Source: an uncultured Opitutia bacterium (GTDB lineage Bacteria; Verrucomicrobiota; Verrucomicrobiia; Opitutales; Opitutaceae). Taken from it: a DNA stretch of 64,000 bases. This document shows positions 9,663 through 19,342 of the stretch, piece after piece (position 1 is the stretch's first letter; each line of letters opens with the position of its first letter). The position numbers were made by a program, and so were the translations under genes. The notes beneath the pieces were generated by a model. That model saw nothing but the letters and a program-made list of their open reading frames with translations. It searched no databases and had not been told where the DNA came from. The stretch lies in the NCBI GenBank assembly GCA_903896015.1, contig CAITWF010000108.1, positions 1 through 64,000 on the forward strand, written 5' to 3'.

Positions 9663-10043
9663 TTAGTTCCACGTCCACGGGCCGGGCGGCTTGGCCGGAG
9701 TGCCATAGGGGACCGGAGGCTCGCCGACGGCAGAAATGATTTTGGTCGAGGCGCGGCGGCGGGTGCGTCCGCGCGACTTTAACTGGGCCATCGGACTCGG
9801 CGCGGTCTCAGGGATCAGATTTTCGAATTGTTCGACCAAGCCGAGTACGCGGCAGACGCGGAACAATGCCGACAACTGCGTGGCCAGCTCGCCTGACTCG
9901 AGTCGCTCCAAAGTGCGCTTCGAAATACCGGCCTCCGTCGCCAGTTGTGCCTGAGTTAGATTCTTCTCCAGCCGCACCTGTTTCAGGCGTCCGCCGAGTT
10001 CGCCCAAGATGGCATCGTCCGTGGCATCGCGCGTGATCTTCAT
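9663..10043 (-). CDS. HipB-like XRE-family antitoxin
   Basis: A 126-residue protein with an XRE helix-turn-helix at about residues 15-70 (LKQVRLEKNLTQAQLATEAG, ISKRTLERLESG). The basic, Pro-rich tail ends GPWTWN. HipB-type proteins neutralise the kinase encoded just downstream and repress their own promoter. It is the first gene of the pair, and the 180 bp upstream is markedly AT-richer than the rest of the window and holds candidate operators. The C-terminal tail has no obvious fold and may be the kinase-contacting part. Confidence 0.88.
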   Translation of the reverse strand: MKITRDATDDAILGELGGRLKQVRLEKNLTQAQLATEAGISKRTLERLESGELATQLSALFRVCRVLGLVEQFENLIPETAPSPMAQLKSRGRTRRRASTKIISAVGEPPVPYGTPAKPPGPWTWN

Positions 10044-10093
10044 GATTCGCCACGGAAGGCGAAAAGAGGGCGTTTGTCAATTTAGTAGACTAA

Positions 10094-10138
10094 TAAGACG
10101 AGTAGAGCGATACTTTTAAAAGTTCTTTTAAGACGAGT
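10094..10138 (-). promoter_or_regulatory. candidate hipBA operator/promoter region
   Basis: Two identical 10-bp copies of TAAGACGAGT lie at 10094-10103 and 10129-10138, 35 bp apart. Between them is a perfect 12-bp palindrome ACTTTTAAAAGT at 10112-10123. The block is 51-95 bp upstream of the antitoxin start, in the most AT-rich stretch of the window. An autorepressing HTH antitoxin would be expected to bind here. No promoter elements can be assigned firmly. Confidence 0.5.
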
Positions 10139-10225
10139 TATAGTAATTTATAGAGATAGTTCGCCAAATCTGACGAATTATTGTTAGTTCTTAGGTTTTC
10201 GACTTAGACGGCTGGAGGTGCAGGA

Positions 10226-10708
10226 TCAGTCCCTGTCGTTGCCCTTCGGAAAATTAAAGGCAACCGCGGCGAACGTCGTGCCCTTGATCTCGATCGCGGT
10301 GACCACGCCGTCGAAGGTGGCGGTGGTTTTCAGCCAGTCGGCGGATGCCTCGAACTGCGAGGTGTTGCCGATGGTTTCGCCGGTCGCGGCGTTGGCGACC
10401 GCATGAAACGTGAGCGTCTGCTTCGCGCCGCCGACGGTCGCGATGATTTCAAAGGTGGCGGCCTTGGCGCGAATGAATTCCTCCATCTCGCCGTCGAGCA
10501 CGTAGGCGGTGAGCTTTCCGGCGTCGGCGTCACGCACGAGTTCAAGATGGTAGACCTCGTCGCCGAGCACGACGGGGGTGCCGCCGTGAGGCGCGTGATG
10601 CTCGTGTTTTGCGATCGGCGCGCCGGCGGCGGGCGTGGCGGGTTGCTTCGAACATCCGGCAAAGGGAAGGAGTGAAGCGACGAGGAAAACAGAGAGGCGG
10701 CGTTTCAT
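10226..10708 (-). CDS. His-rich lipoprotein, probably metal-related
   Basis: A 160-residue predicted lipoprotein: basic N-terminus, hydrophobic core and lipobox LLPFAGC. Just after the lipidated Cys is KHEHHAPHGGTPVVLGDEVYH. An HxPHGG start of this kind also occurs as an added domain on heavy-metal RND adaptors. The rest is a small beta-sandwich-like region (YHLELVRDADAGKLTAYVLD). It is the last gene of a leftward series that begins with the copper efflux genes, so a periplasmic copper/silver-binding role is a reasonable inference. It is 6 bp downstream of the PaiB-like gene. Confidence 0.7.
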   Translation of the reverse strand: MKRRLSVFLVASLLPFAGCSKQPATPAAGAPIAKHEHHAPHGGTPVVLGDEVYHLELVRDADAGKLTAYVLDGEMEEFIRAKAATFEIIATVGGAKQTLTFHAVANAATGETIGNTSQFEASADWLKTTATFDGVVTAIEIKGTTFAAVAFNFPKGNDRD

Positions 10709-10714
10709 GGCGGA

Positions 10715-11365
10715 TTAATGCGGAGCATTGGGCCTGCCGAAGTTGCGCACAAGATCGGCCATCGCGGCGGATTCGGGGGTGCCGCGCTCGCACAGGCCGT
10801 CGACCACCTTGGCTTGATCGGTGCCGGGACGGTTTTGGCTGACCTTCCATTTGCCGAAGATGCGCGCGATGGGAATCTCGATCCCGACGATTGCGGCGAG
10901 TTGCTTGTCGATGAAGTCGGCGGGCGCATCCGTGACAGCGCACGGCGCGGGGCGCGTGGATTCGAAGCGTTGCGTGAGCCGCGTGACCATGCCGCGCAGC
11001 CACTCACGGTCGTCGTGCACGATGAGCGGACCGTGTGCGTGGACGGTGCAATAGTTGTAGGTCGGGACGACTTTGCCTGTTTCCTTTTTAGTCTTATACC
11101 ACGTCGGCGTGATATAGGCGCTCGGGCCTTGGAAAATCACGAGGACGTCGACGTCGCGGGAAAAATCCCTCCACACCGGATTCCCCCGCGCGACGTGACC
11201 GCGCAAAGTGCCGTGCGGGCCGTCGCCCGTCGCGAACTCAAATGGGACGTGATTCGCGTCGAGCCCGGTCGAACCGAGCGTGACGAGCGCACCGAGCGGA
11301 TGCGCGACGATCAGATCGCGAAGGGTTTCAGGGCGCGTTTCCTCGAAATGGGGTGGGTTATACAT
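10715..11365 (-). CDS. PaiB-like FMN-binding protein
   Basis: A 216-residue protein of the PaiB / FMN-binding split-barrel family. The N-terminus MYNPPHFEETRPETLRDLI is diagnostic, followed by LGALVTLGSTGLDANHVPFEF and the conserved VLVIFQGPSAYITPTWY and YNYCTVHAHG. Family members bind flavin; the Bacillus member was described as a negative regulator, but most others are uncharacterised. It sits between the EamA half-transporter and the His-rich lipoprotein, 6 bp from the latter, so it probably shares their transcript. Confidence 0.88.
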   Translation of the reverse strand: MYNPPHFEETRPETLRDLIVAHPLGALVTLGSTGLDANHVPFEFATGDGPHGTLRGHVARGNPVWRDFSRDVDVLVIFQGPSAYITPTWYKTKKETGKVVPTYNYCTVHAHGPLIVHDDREWLRGMVTRLTQRFESTRPAPCAVTDAPADFIDKQLAAIVGIEIPIARIFGKWKVSQNRPGTDQAKVVDGLCERGTPESAAMADLVRNFGRPNAPH

Positions 11366-11386
11366 GGATCGAACGGCGGGGGCGCA

Positions 11387-11806
11387 TCACTTGAGTGCGA
11401 GGACGATAGCGCCTGCGGCGATGAGTGAGCCGCCGAGCCCGGTTTTAAGCGTGAGGGGTTCACCGAGGAAAAGTGCGGCGAGGACGAGCACGAAGACGAC
11501 GCTGAGCTTGTCGATCGGCGCGACTTTTGACGCCTCGCCGAGTTGGAGCGCGCGGAAGTAGCACAGCCACGAGAGCCCGGTGGCGAGTCCGGAGAGCACA
11601 AGGAAGAGCCATGTGCGCCGCGACAGGGTGAACACCGCGCCGGCCGGCCCGGTGACAAGCGCGACACTCCAGGCGAAGACGAGCACGACGGTCGTGCGGA
11701 CCGCCGTGGCGAGATTCGAGTCAATGCCGGTCACGCCGATCTTGGCGAGGATGGCGGTGAGTCCCGCGAACAAAGCGGAGAGCAGCGACCAAGTGAGCCA
11801 GTTCAT
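11387..11806 (-). CDS. EamA-type half-size DMT transporter
   Basis: A 139-residue membrane protein with about five hydrophobic helices and the single-EamA-domain layout: MNWLTWSLLSALFAGLTAIL at the start, 'LCYFRALQLGEASKVAPIDKLS' in the middle and 'GGSLIAAGAIVLALK' at the end. Half-size members usually dimerise. The substrate is unknown. The start at ATG 11806 gives the family N-terminus; the longer upstream frame has no transmembrane character. It lies 71 bp downstream of the copper ATPase gene, on the same strand. Confidence 0.85.
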   Translation of the reverse strand: MNWLTWSLLSALFAGLTAILAKIGVTGIDSNLATAVRTTVVLVFAWSVALVTGPAGAVFTLSRRTWLFLVLSGLATGLSWLCYFRALQLGEASKVAPIDKLSVVFVLVLAALFLGEPLTLKTGLGGSLIAAGAIVLALK

Positions 11807-11877
11807 GGTGGCAGCGTGGCGTGAGTCGACGCGCGAGACAACCGCGCAGCGCGATGGGCCTGCGAATTTTCCGCTTT

Positions 11878-13884
11878 TCAGAGCGGAATGTGGCGCAACC
11901 GGAGAGCATTCGTGACGACGGTAATCGAGCTGAGGCTCATCGCCACGCCGGCGAACATCGGGTTGAGCAGCATGCCGGTGAACGGAAAAAGCACACCCGC
12001 GGCGATCGGGAGGCCGGCGAGATTGTAGGCGAAAGCCCAGAAGAGGTTTTGTTTGATGTTGCGCAGCGTGGCGCGGCTCAGGTGCACGGCCCGCACGAGT
12101 GCCGCGAGATCGCCCTGCACGAGCACCAGGCCCGCGCTGTTGATCGCGACGTCGGTGCCGGTGCCCATCGCGATGCCGACATCGGCGGCGGCGAGGGCGG
12201 GGGCATCGTTCAAGCCGTCGCCGGCAAAAACGACTCCGCCTTCGCGCGTGCGATACTCTTGAACCAGCTCTTGTTTTCTCGCGGGAGACACGGCTGCGTG
12301 AAATCCGTCGAGTCCAAGTTGGGTTGCGATCGCGCTCGCCGTCTGCTCGCGGTCGCCAGTGACCATGACGACGCGGAAACCGAGGCGCTGTAGTTCGCGG
12401 ATCGCCGCGGGTGTGGTGGGCTTGATCTCGTCTGCGAGTGCGAGGGTGCCGGCGGCGCGTCCGTCGATCGCGACTGCGACGATCGTCGCGGTGGCGAGAA
12501 GGCCGAGATTGTTGGGGGCGCGGCCGATCGCGATTTGTTTCCCTTTCACCCGCGCGCGAACGCCGATGCCGGGCTCGGCGGAAAACTCCGTGGCGGCGGG
12601 CAAGGTCAGCGTGCGCTCCTGTGCGGCGGAGACGATCGCGCGGGCGAGGGGATGTTCGCTGAAGGCCTCGGTGGCGGCGGCGAGCGTAAGGAGTTCCGTT
12701 TCGGTGGTTCCTGGGGTGGGCATAATCTGAACGATCTTCGGCCGGCCGACGGTGAGCGTGCCGGTCTTGTCGATCAGCAGCGTGTGGGCGCCCGCGAGGC
12801 GTTCGAGCGCCGCAGCGTCGCGCACGAGCACGCCAGCCTGGGCGCCGCGGCCGATCGCCGTCACCAGCGCGACGGGGGTGGCAAGACCGAGCGCGCACGG
12901 GCACGCAATAATGAGGACGGCGACGGCATTGATGAGGCCGTAGATCCAACCGGGAGGCGGCCCGAAGACGGCCCACGCGCCCAACGTCACGGCCGCGATC
13001 GCGAGGACGACGGGTACAAAAACTGCCGAGACACGATCGGCGACGCGCGCGATCGGTGCTTCGCTGTCCTGCGCCTGTTCGACGAGCCGCACGATTTGCG
13101 CGAGCAATGTGTCACGGCCGATCCTTTCGGCACGAAACGTGAAGGTGCCCGTCGTGTTCACGGTGCCGGCGCTGACCTTGCTGCCGGCGGCTTTTTCGAC
13201 GGGAACGGGCTCCCCGGTGAGCATTGACTCATCGACGTTCGTCGCCCCTTCGAGCACGGCTCCATCCACGGGAATATTTTCCCCGGGTCGAACCCGCAGC
13301 ACGTCGCCGAGTTTCACCTCGTCAACCGGAATATCCTGCTCGCTGCCATCGGCTGCCACGCGGTGCGCCGTCTTGGGCGCAAGGTTCATCAACGCCCGAA
13401 TCGCGAGATCGGTGTGCGCATGGGCGCGTTGCTCCAGGATTTGTCCAAGGAGCACGATCGTGGTCGTGAAGGCCGTGGCTTCGAAATAGAGCGGCACACC
13501 ATGGGGGCCGTGAAAAACCTCAGGAAACCGCGGTGACAGCGTCATTGCTGCGACGCTGTAGAGATAGGCGGCCCCTGTACCCGTGACGGTGAGCGTGAAC
13601 ATGTTGGTGTCACGCTCGACGATCGATTTCCACCAGCGCCGGATGAAGGGAGCGCCACTCCAGAAGAACACCGGAGTGGTCAGTAGAAACTGTAGCCAGC
13701 CTGACAGGTGCGGCGTGATTTGATGGGTCAGATGCGGCCAGACCATTTCGCCCATCGAGAGGACGAGGACGGGCAGCGTGAGTGCGGTGGCGACAAAAAA
13801 TTTTGGTCGCAGCGTGTGCTCATCCGGCAACCCCATGTAGACGGGTGCATCGGCCGATGAATCCGCAAGGGTGGGTGGATGCAT
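11878..13884 (-). CDS. Cu+-translocating P1B-type ATPase lacking an N-terminal metal-binding domain
   Basis: A 668-residue CopA-like inner-membrane pump for cytoplasmic Cu+ or Ag+. Visible motifs are CPC at 328-330, the phosphorylation site DKTGT at 372-376, TGEP at about 223-226 and SEHPLA near 409-414. Near the end come the paired YN (WAFAYNLAG) and MSLSS signatures of Cu+-specific P1B-1 pumps. The N-terminus goes almost directly into the first helices; there is no HMA or Cys-rich YHS-like domain. The start codon overlaps the RND pump stop in an ATGA, so translation is probably coupled. Confidence 0.93.
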   Translation of the reverse strand: MHPPTLADSSADAPVYMGLPDEHTLRPKFFVATALTLPVLVLSMGEMVWPHLTHQITPHLSGWLQFLLTTPVFFWSGAPFIRRWWKSIVERDTNMFTLTVTGTGAAYLYSVAAMTLSPRFPEVFHGPHGVPLYFEATAFTTTIVLLGQILEQRAHAHTDLAIRALMNLAPKTAHRVAADGSEQDIPVDEVKLGDVLRVRPGENIPVDGAVLEGATNVDESMLTGEPVPVEKAAGSKVSAGTVNTTGTFTFRAERIGRDTLLAQIVRLVEQAQDSEAPIARVADRVSAVFVPVVLAIAAVTLGAWAVFGPPPGWIYGLINAVAVLIIACPCALGLATPVALVTAIGRGAQAGVLVRDAAALERLAGAHTLLIDKTGTLTVGRPKIVQIMPTPGTTETELLTLAAATEAFSEHPLARAIVSAAQERTLTLPAATEFSAEPGIGVRARVKGKQIAIGRAPNNLGLLATATIVAVAIDGRAAGTLALADEIKPTTPAAIRELQRLGFRVVMVTGDREQTASAIATQLGLDGFHAAVSPARKQELVQEYRTREGGVVFAGDGLNDAPALAAADVGIAMGTGTDVAINSAGLVLVQGDLAALVRAVHLSRATLRNIKQNLFWAFAYNLAGLPIAAGVLFPFTGMLLNPMFAGVAMSLSSITVVTNALRLRHIPL

Positions 13885-16800
13885 CAGGTCGTGCCTTTGG
13901 CGAGATAGCGCTCACGCAGCCACGCGAAGATGACCGGCGTGACGACGAGAATGTGGATGAGCGAGGACAACATCCCTCCGACCACCGGCGCGGCCAAAGG
14001 TCTCATAACTTCGGTGCCCGTGCGGGTGCTCCAGAAAATGGGCACCAAACCCGCGATCGCGGTGGCCACCGTCATGACCTTCGGGCGGAGACGGAGACGG
14101 GCGCCTTCCTTGATGGCCGCGATCAGGTCGGTGTGGCCAAACGCGGCGCCGCGTTCGGCGCGCTTTTTTGCCACGGCATCCTCCAGGTAAACGACCATCA
14201 CGACACCGGTCTGAATCGCTGTGCCGAAGAGCGCGATGTAGCCGACCCAGACGGCGACGCTGAAATTGAAGCCCATGAACCACTGCAACAACACGCCGCC
14301 CGTCAGGGCGAAAGGCACGGCAAGAATCACGTGGGCGGCCTCCGCGGCAGATTTAAACGTCAACGTGAGGATTACAAAAATGATCATCAGGACGGCGGGC
14401 ATGATGAGCTGGAGGGTCTGCCGCGCGCGGATTTGATTTTCATACTGGCCGCTCCACTCGATCGTCATGCCGGGGTCGAGATGGACATCCCGGGCGATGC
14501 GGGCTTTCGCCTCGTCGACGAAGCTGCCGAGATCACGGCCGTTGACGTTGGCTTGCACGTAGACGCGCAGCCGGCCGTTTTCACTGGCGATTTCATTGGG
14601 GCCGACGACGCGTTGGATCGTCGCGACCTGGCCAAGTGGGATGTAGCGCATCGGCGCGCTGTTCGCGCCGAGGCCGTGATCGCGCGCGTCGGGGATCGCG
14701 ACGGGGAGCGCGCCAAATTTTTCGAGGTCTTCGCGGTCGATCCGATCGAAGCGGACTTGGACGGGCCAGCGTTCGCGGCCTTGGATCGTCGTGGTGGCGA
14801 CTTTGCCGCCGAGTCCGGTTTCGGCGACGGAGAGCACGTCCTCGACGCTGAGTCCGTAGCGCGCGAGGGCTGCGCGGTCGGCCGTGATTTCGAGGTAGGG
14901 CTTGCCCTGCACGCGCGACGGCGCGACGCCAGTCGCGCCGGGAATCTGGTTCACGACCTGTTCAACCTCGAATGCCTTTTGCTGGAGCGCATCGAGATCG
15001 TTGCCGAAGATTTTGATCCCGAGTTGGGCGCGGATACCGGTGGAAAGCATGAGCACGCGATTCTCGATCGGTTGAAGGAAGCCGGGGACGTAGCCGGGGA
15101 TTTGCGTGAGTTTCGTGGTGAGTTCGGCGACGAGTTTCTCCTTAGTCATGCCCGCCCGCCACTCGGAGGGCGGCTTCAACATGATCGTTGTCTCGATCAT
15201 CTCGACGGGTGCGGGATCGGTGGCGGTATCGAAGCGACCTAGTTTTCCGGCAACACTGGTGACCTCGGGTGTCGCGCGGATCGTCTGATCCTGCCATGCC
15301 ATGATGCGTTTGATCTCCGTGAGCGAGGTGCTCGGGAGCAGCACGGGCATGAAGAGGAGTGATCCCTCTTGCAGGGTGGGCATGAACTCGGAACCGAAGC
15401 CACTGCCGAGTCGCGCAATGCGCGCCGGCAGTTTGTCCGCGATGGCGCTCGGCAGGCCAAAGGCGATGACGATGCAGAACGCGAGCAGCGATGCGGCGAG
15501 GGCGAGGACGGTTTTACGGCAGCGCAGCGCCCAGTCGAGCACGGGGTCGTAGATTGCGAGGAGGGCGCGCATGACCCAGTTTCTGTTTTCGGCATGAAAC
15601 GGTCCGCGCACCAGGAGGGTGCAGAGCACGGGCACCAGCGTGACGGCGAAGATCGTCGCGCCGATCATTGCGAAGGTTTTCGTCCACGCGAGCGGGTGGA
15701 AGAGTTTTCCTTCCTGGCCGGTGAGATTAAAGATCGGGATGAACGCGAGGATGATGATCCCCATCGCGAAGAAGATCGGGCGACCGACTTGTTGCGAGGC
15801 GGCGAGCGTGACGTGCCAGGTTTCATCGCGGGTGATGGGGCGTCCGAGTTTCGCTTCTTCCAACTCGCAGTGGCGGATGACGTTTTCGGTCATCACGATC
15901 GCGGCGTCGACGAGTACCCCGATCGCGATGCAGATGCCAGTTAGCGACATGATGTGCGACTGGATGCCGAACTCCTTCATCAAAATAAACGCGACGAGAA
16001 TCGAGGCCGGCAGCGGCAGCGTGACGATTAGGATGCTGCGGAAGTGGAAGAGGAAGATGACGTGCATCAGCGTCACAAGGATGACCGCCTCCCAGAGCGT
16101 GTGCTTGAGCGTGTCGATCGCGCGATCGATGAGATCGCTGCGATCATAGAATGGCTCGACCGTTACGCCGGGCGGAAGACCGGCGCCGATTTGGGAAAGC
16201 TTGGCTTTCACGTCGCGGATCACCTGCCACGCGTTTTCGCCCGTGCGCATGATGACGGTGCCGCCGACCACCTCGTGGCCGTCGACATCGAGCACGCCCC
16301 GGCGCGAGTCGCCGCCAATCTGCACGGTGGCGACGTCGCGCAAATAGACCGGCACGTCGTCGCGCGTCGTAAGAGCGATGTTTTCAAGATCGCTCGCGGA
16401 GTTGATCAGGCCGCGGCCGCGGACGATGAACTCCATGCCGTTCTCCTCAACGGTGCGGCCGCCAACGTTGAGATTGTTTTTGGCAATCGTGGTCAAGATT
16501 TGGTCGAGCGAGACGCCGTATTGCTTCATCCGCAGCGTGGAAACCTCGACCTGCCACTGGCGCACGAAGCCGCCGATGCCGGCGACTTCGGCGACACCTG
16601 GCACGGCGGCGAGTTGGTAGCGGACAAAATAATCCTGGAGCGCGCGGAGCGACCCGAGATCGTTTTTACCGGAGGTGTCCTTGAGGTAGTATTGGTAAAC
16701 CCAGCCGAGGCCGGTGGCGTCGGGTCCGAGGCGGGGCGTGACGCCAGCGGGCAAGAGGTTGCCGAGGTAGTTGAGGCGCTCGAGCGTGCGCGTGCGGGCG

Positions 16801-17114
16801 AAGTAGTTGTCGAGCTTGTCCTCGAAAATTACCGTGATGAGCGAGAAGCCGAACATCGAGGTCGCGCGCACGCTGCGCACGCCGGCGAGGCCCTGCAGAT
16901 TTACGGAGAGCGGGTAGGTGACCTGATCCTCGAGTTCGCGCGGGCTGCGGCCCTCCCAGTCGGCGAAGACGATTACTTGGTTTTCCGAGAGATCGGGGAT
17001 CGCGTCGATCGGCACGTGACGCACCGCGAACCAGCCCCAAGCGAAAAGCAGCAGCGTGGCGCAGAGAACGATGAACCGGTTCTCCAGCGACCATTTGATG
17101 AGCCAGCTGATCAT
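13884..17114 (-). CDS. CusA/CzcA-family heavy-metal RND efflux pump, copper/silver type
   Basis: A 1076-residue inner-membrane RND transporter. The N-terminus, the porter loops ([13 protein letters not shown]) and the helix-4 segment with charged residues ([17 protein letters not shown]) are typical of the HME subfamily. The copper-coordinating methionine triad of CusA appears conserved: Met589 in LLFMP, Met639 in VEMIETT and Met689 in LMLSTGIR, with almost the same spacing as CusA 573/623/672. This supports Cu(I)/Ag(I) rather than Zn/Co/Cd. It overlaps both neighbours by ATGA. No outer-membrane channel gene is present in the cluster. Confidence 0.94.
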   Translation of the reverse strand: MISWLIKWSLENRFIVLCATLLLFAWGWFAVRHVPIDAIPDLSENQVIVFADWEGRSPRELEDQVTYPLSVNLQGLAGVRSVRATSMFGFSLITVIFEDKLDNYFARTRTLERLNYLGNLLPAGVTPRLGPDATGLGWVYQYYLKDTSGKNDLGSLRALQDYFVRYQLAAVPGVAEVAGIGGFVRQWQVEVSTLRMKQYGVSLDQILTTIAKNNLNVGGRTVEENGMEFIVRGRGLINSASDLENIALTTRDDVPVYLRDVATVQIGGDSRRGVLDVDGHEVVGGTVIMRTGENAWQVIRDVKAKLSQIGAGLPPGVTVEPFYDRSDLIDRAIDTLKHTLWEAVILVTLMHVIFLFHFRSILIVTLPLPASILVAFILMKEFGIQSHIMSLTGICIAIGVLVDAAIVMTENVIRHCELEEAKLGRPITRDETWHVTLAASQQVGRPIFFAMGIIILAFIPIFNLTGQEGKLFHPLAWTKTFAMIGATIFAVTLVPVLCTLLVRGPFHAENRNWVMRALLAIYDPVLDWALRCRKTVLALAASLLAFCIVIAFGLPSAIADKLPARIARLGSGFGSEFMPTLQEGSLLFMPVLLPSTSLTEIKRIMAWQDQTIRATPEVTSVAGKLGRFDTATDPAPVEMIETTIMLKPPSEWRAGMTKEKLVAELTTKLTQIPGYVPGFLQPIENRVLMLSTGIRAQLGIKIFGNDLDALQQKAFEVEQVVNQIPGATGVAPSRVQGKPYLEITADRAALARYGLSVEDVLSVAETGLGGKVATTTIQGRERWPVQVRFDRIDREDLEKFGALPVAIPDARDHGLGANSAPMRYIPLGQVATIQRVVGPNEIASENGRLRVYVQANVNGRDLGSFVDEAKARIARDVHLDPGMTIEWSGQYENQIRARQTLQLIMPAVLMIIFVILTLTFKSAAEAAHVILAVPFALTGGVLLQWFMGFNFSVAVWVGYIALFGTAIQTGVVMVVYLEDAVAKKRAERGAAFGHTDLIAAIKEGARLRLRPKVMTVATAIAGLVPIFWSTRTGTEVMRPLAAPVVGGMLSSLIHILVVTPVIFAWLRERYLAKGTT

Positions 17115-18715
17115 GGGACCTCCTCGCCGCAGTCAGGCATCGCGGCGCCAAAGAAGGGGTTTTTCACCGGTTGGCTGCGCTGCACCCAGCGGCCTTTGCC
17201 GAGGACGGGTGCCATCGGGCACTGGAAGATTTTCAGGCCGAGTTGCGTGCGCTGTGGCTTCAAGACATCGGCGACGGCGGTGCTCCACGGCTCGAACGAG
17301 CGGCGTGCGGCTTTGAGCGAATCGCCGAGGGTGAGCTTCGGCAGATTTGGAAACCGATCGGCGGCGGGCGCGAGAGACGGGAAGAGTTTTTGGTAGCGCG
17401 CGAAGTCATCGCTCGCGAGGGCATCGGCGGCATCAAGGGCGGCGACGGCGAGCGCGGAGAATTTGTCCGTCGGTGCGGGAGTGGCAGCCATGCCTTTTGG
17501 CGAGTACGTGGAGGGCATCGTCATCGCGGTTGCTTGGTCGTGCGTGCTGGCTTCGCGCACGAGTTGGGCCTGGGCGTCGAGGAGCAGCGCGCCGGTGGTC
17601 ACGACGTTTTCGTTTTCCTTAAGACCCGAGAGAACTTCGACCAGTGAGTCGCCGCGGCGGCCGAGGGTGAGGACGCGTTGTTCAAACCGGTCGTCGCCGA
17701 GCGCGACGTAAGCGACGGGTCCGCGGCCGCTATCGAGCACGGCGGAGCGTGGCGCGGCGAGCACGGCGGGTGACTCGACGAGCACGGTGCCCTCGGCCAG
17801 CACGCGATGCGGGAGGCGGTGGGGTTCGCCGTTCACGCTGAAGTGCGGATTCGGCAGCGTGGCGCGCACCCGCGTGGTGCGGGTGGTCTCGTTGAAATTC
17901 GGATCGATAAACTCGACGGTGGTGTGGATGATTTCACCGGGAACGGCGCGGGTCGTAACTTCGATTTTCTCGCCGATGTGAATCCACGGGATGTCCTGCT
18001 CGTAGGCCTCGAAGACAAACCACATGCGCGAAAAGTCGCCGATTTCAAAGAGGCGATCGCTGGCTTGGACGTATTGACCTTCGTAGACGGATTTCGAGAC
18101 GACGGTGCCGGCGGAGGGTGCGCGCACTACGACAATCGCGGAGGGCGTGCGCGTTTGATCGAGTTGCGCGAGGTCGTCAGCGGTGAGACCGAGTAACTGA
18201 AGTTGTTCGCGCGCGGCGGAGAGCTCGGCGGACGAGTAGGCGGGAGCGCCGGCTTTTAGGCGCTCAAGGTAGACGCGCTGGGCTGTGAGCATCTCGGGGC
18301 TGTAAATCGTGGCGAGCGGCGCACCGGCGGCGACTTCGGCGCCGACGTAATCGATGCCGAGTTTCTCGACGCGGCCCGGCACGCGCGCGGAGAGGATACG
18401 GTGACGCGTGTCGTCGTCGTCGATGCGGCCATTGACACGCACGGTGCGGAGGAGCGGTTGGCGCGCGACGGTCGTGGTCTCGACGCCGATGGCGGTCAAC
18501 GACGACGCGGGAAGAGCGACGACACCTTCGGGTGTGCGGGCGGTGGGGGCGAGTTCGACGAGTTCCATACCGCAGACGGTGCACGTGCCCGCATGATCGG
18601 ATTTGATCCACGGGTGCATTGGGCATTGGAAGACGTGCGAAGCAGCGGCTCGGGCAAACGCGGTCGCGCCAAGCACAAACAGAAAGAGGGGGAGACGAAG
18701 GGAAAATATTTTCAT
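17111..18715 (-). CDS. CusB-like periplasmic adaptor with two metal-binding modules
   Basis: A 534-residue membrane-fusion protein. A signal peptide is followed by a heavy-metal-binding module: CPMHP at about 31-35 and CTVCGMEL at 45-52. The central barrel-sandwich and beta-barrel regions are recognisable (LSARVPGRVEKL, VRAPSAGTVVSKSVYEGQYV). After a linker, a C-terminal DUF3347-like module ends in FQCPMAPVLGKGRWVQ and MPDCGEE. Such adaptors pass periplasmic Cu(I)/Ag(I) to the RND pump. Its stop overlaps the pump start in an ATGA. It is the first pump-related gene of the operon. Confidence 0.92.
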   Translation of the reverse strand: MKIFSLRLPLFLFVLGATAFARAAASHVFQCPMHPWIKSDHAGTCTVCGMELVELAPTARTPEGVVALPASSLTAIGVETTTVARQPLLRTVRVNGRIDDDDTRHRILSARVPGRVEKLGIDYVGAEVAAGAPLATIYSPEMLTAQRVYLERLKAGAPAYSSAELSAAREQLQLLGLTADDLAQLDQTRTPSAIVVVRAPSAGTVVSKSVYEGQYVQASDRLFEIGDFSRMWFVFEAYEQDIPWIHIGEKIEVTTRAVPGEIIHTTVEFIDPNFNETTRTTRVRATLPNPHFSVNGEPHRLPHRVLAEGTVLVESPAVLAAPRSAVLDSGRGPVAYVALGDDRFEQRVLTLGRRGDSLVEVLSGLKENENVVTTGALLLDAQAQLVREASTHDQATAMTMPSTYSPKGMAATPAPTDKFSALAVAALDAADALASDDFARYQKLFPSLAPAADRFPNLPKLTLGDSLKAARRSFEPWSTAVADVLKPQRTQLGLKIFQCPMAPVLGKGRWVQRSQPVKNPFFGAAMPDCGEEVP

Positions 18716-18825
18716 GACAGGAGGGCACGGGCGAGTGATGGGGACGCGATGCTCTGGGCATCAGCGGATAAAGATGCGAACAGCGATCGATCGCCGGACG
18801 CGGACACAGGAAGGCCGTGCCGGCC

Positions 18826-19185
18826 TCAGATCAGGAATGTGCAGTGCACCCGGTAAAGCGGTGCATTCGCAGCAGCGCCAGCCACGCGGAGCGCGTGTTT
18901 GGCGCGCACAGGCAAAGCGGAATCGTTTCTGAAAATCGAAAACGTCAGGCTCGCCACCGCGTTGCGGGCCGGGCGCACCACGGTGGCGCGGGCCTCGACG
19001 GCACCAACAACCGTAAGCGTCGTCGTCGCGCGCGCTGTCGCGGGCGGTGGGGCGCAGTCGTTGGTGCCGCAGCATTGCTGACAGCAGCCGCATTCGTCGG
19101 ATTTGGCGGCCGTCTCGATCGCTGGTAACGCCGGCGCGAACGCGCAGGCGAGCACGAGGAGAATGGTGCACAGACGACGAAGCAT
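18826..19185 (-). CDS. Cys-rich exported protein at the head of the copper operon
   Basis: A 119-residue protein starting at ATG 19185. The signal peptide is LCTILLVLACAFAPALPA. A compact cluster of six cysteines in 13 residues follows (ECGCCQQCCGTNDC, about 31-44), then an Ala/Thr/Val-rich region without clear domains. I know no named family. The cysteine cluster and the position 110 bp upstream of the adaptor gene, on the same strand, suggest a periplasmic Cu(I)-binding or sensing role. It is divergent from the HupE-like gene, with about 157 bp between starts. Confidence 0.65.
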   Translation of the reverse strand: MLRRLCTILLVLACAFAPALPAIETAAKSDECGCCQQCCGTNDCAPPPATARATTTLTVVGAVEARATVVRPARNAVASLTFSIFRNDSALPVRAKHALRVAGAAANAPLYRVHCTFLI

Positions 19186-19342
19186 GTAGGGACAGTCGTG
19201 CACGCGGGCGTTTCGCGCAAGGCGTTTTCCCGCGCAGGACCTGCGGTTGTCTGGGCGTTTTTTGCCAGAGCAAGGGTGTGGTAGCGGAGCGCTTGGATAA
19301 GTTTCGACTCGGCCGTCCGCGAAACGTAACAAGATCGCTGCG

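Noticed and set aside
8211-9782. A long rightward open frame across the hipA-like gene
   Set aside because: The leftward frame carries all kinase motifs and abuts the antitoxin stop; the rightward frame is Gly/Ala/Val-rich shadow sequence.
11862-11890. Short inverted repeat at the end of the copper ATPase gene considered as a terminator
   Set aside because: The stem (TTCCGCT/AGCGGAA) includes the stop codon and is followed by A-rich rather than T-rich sequence on the coding strand.
18702-18713. 12-bp palindrome GAAAATATTTTC near the adaptor start, considered as a copper-regulator operator
   Set aside because: It lies within the first codons of the adaptor gene (Met-Lys-Ile-Phe) and is explained by codon content; it has no dyad resembling known CueR or CopY boxes.
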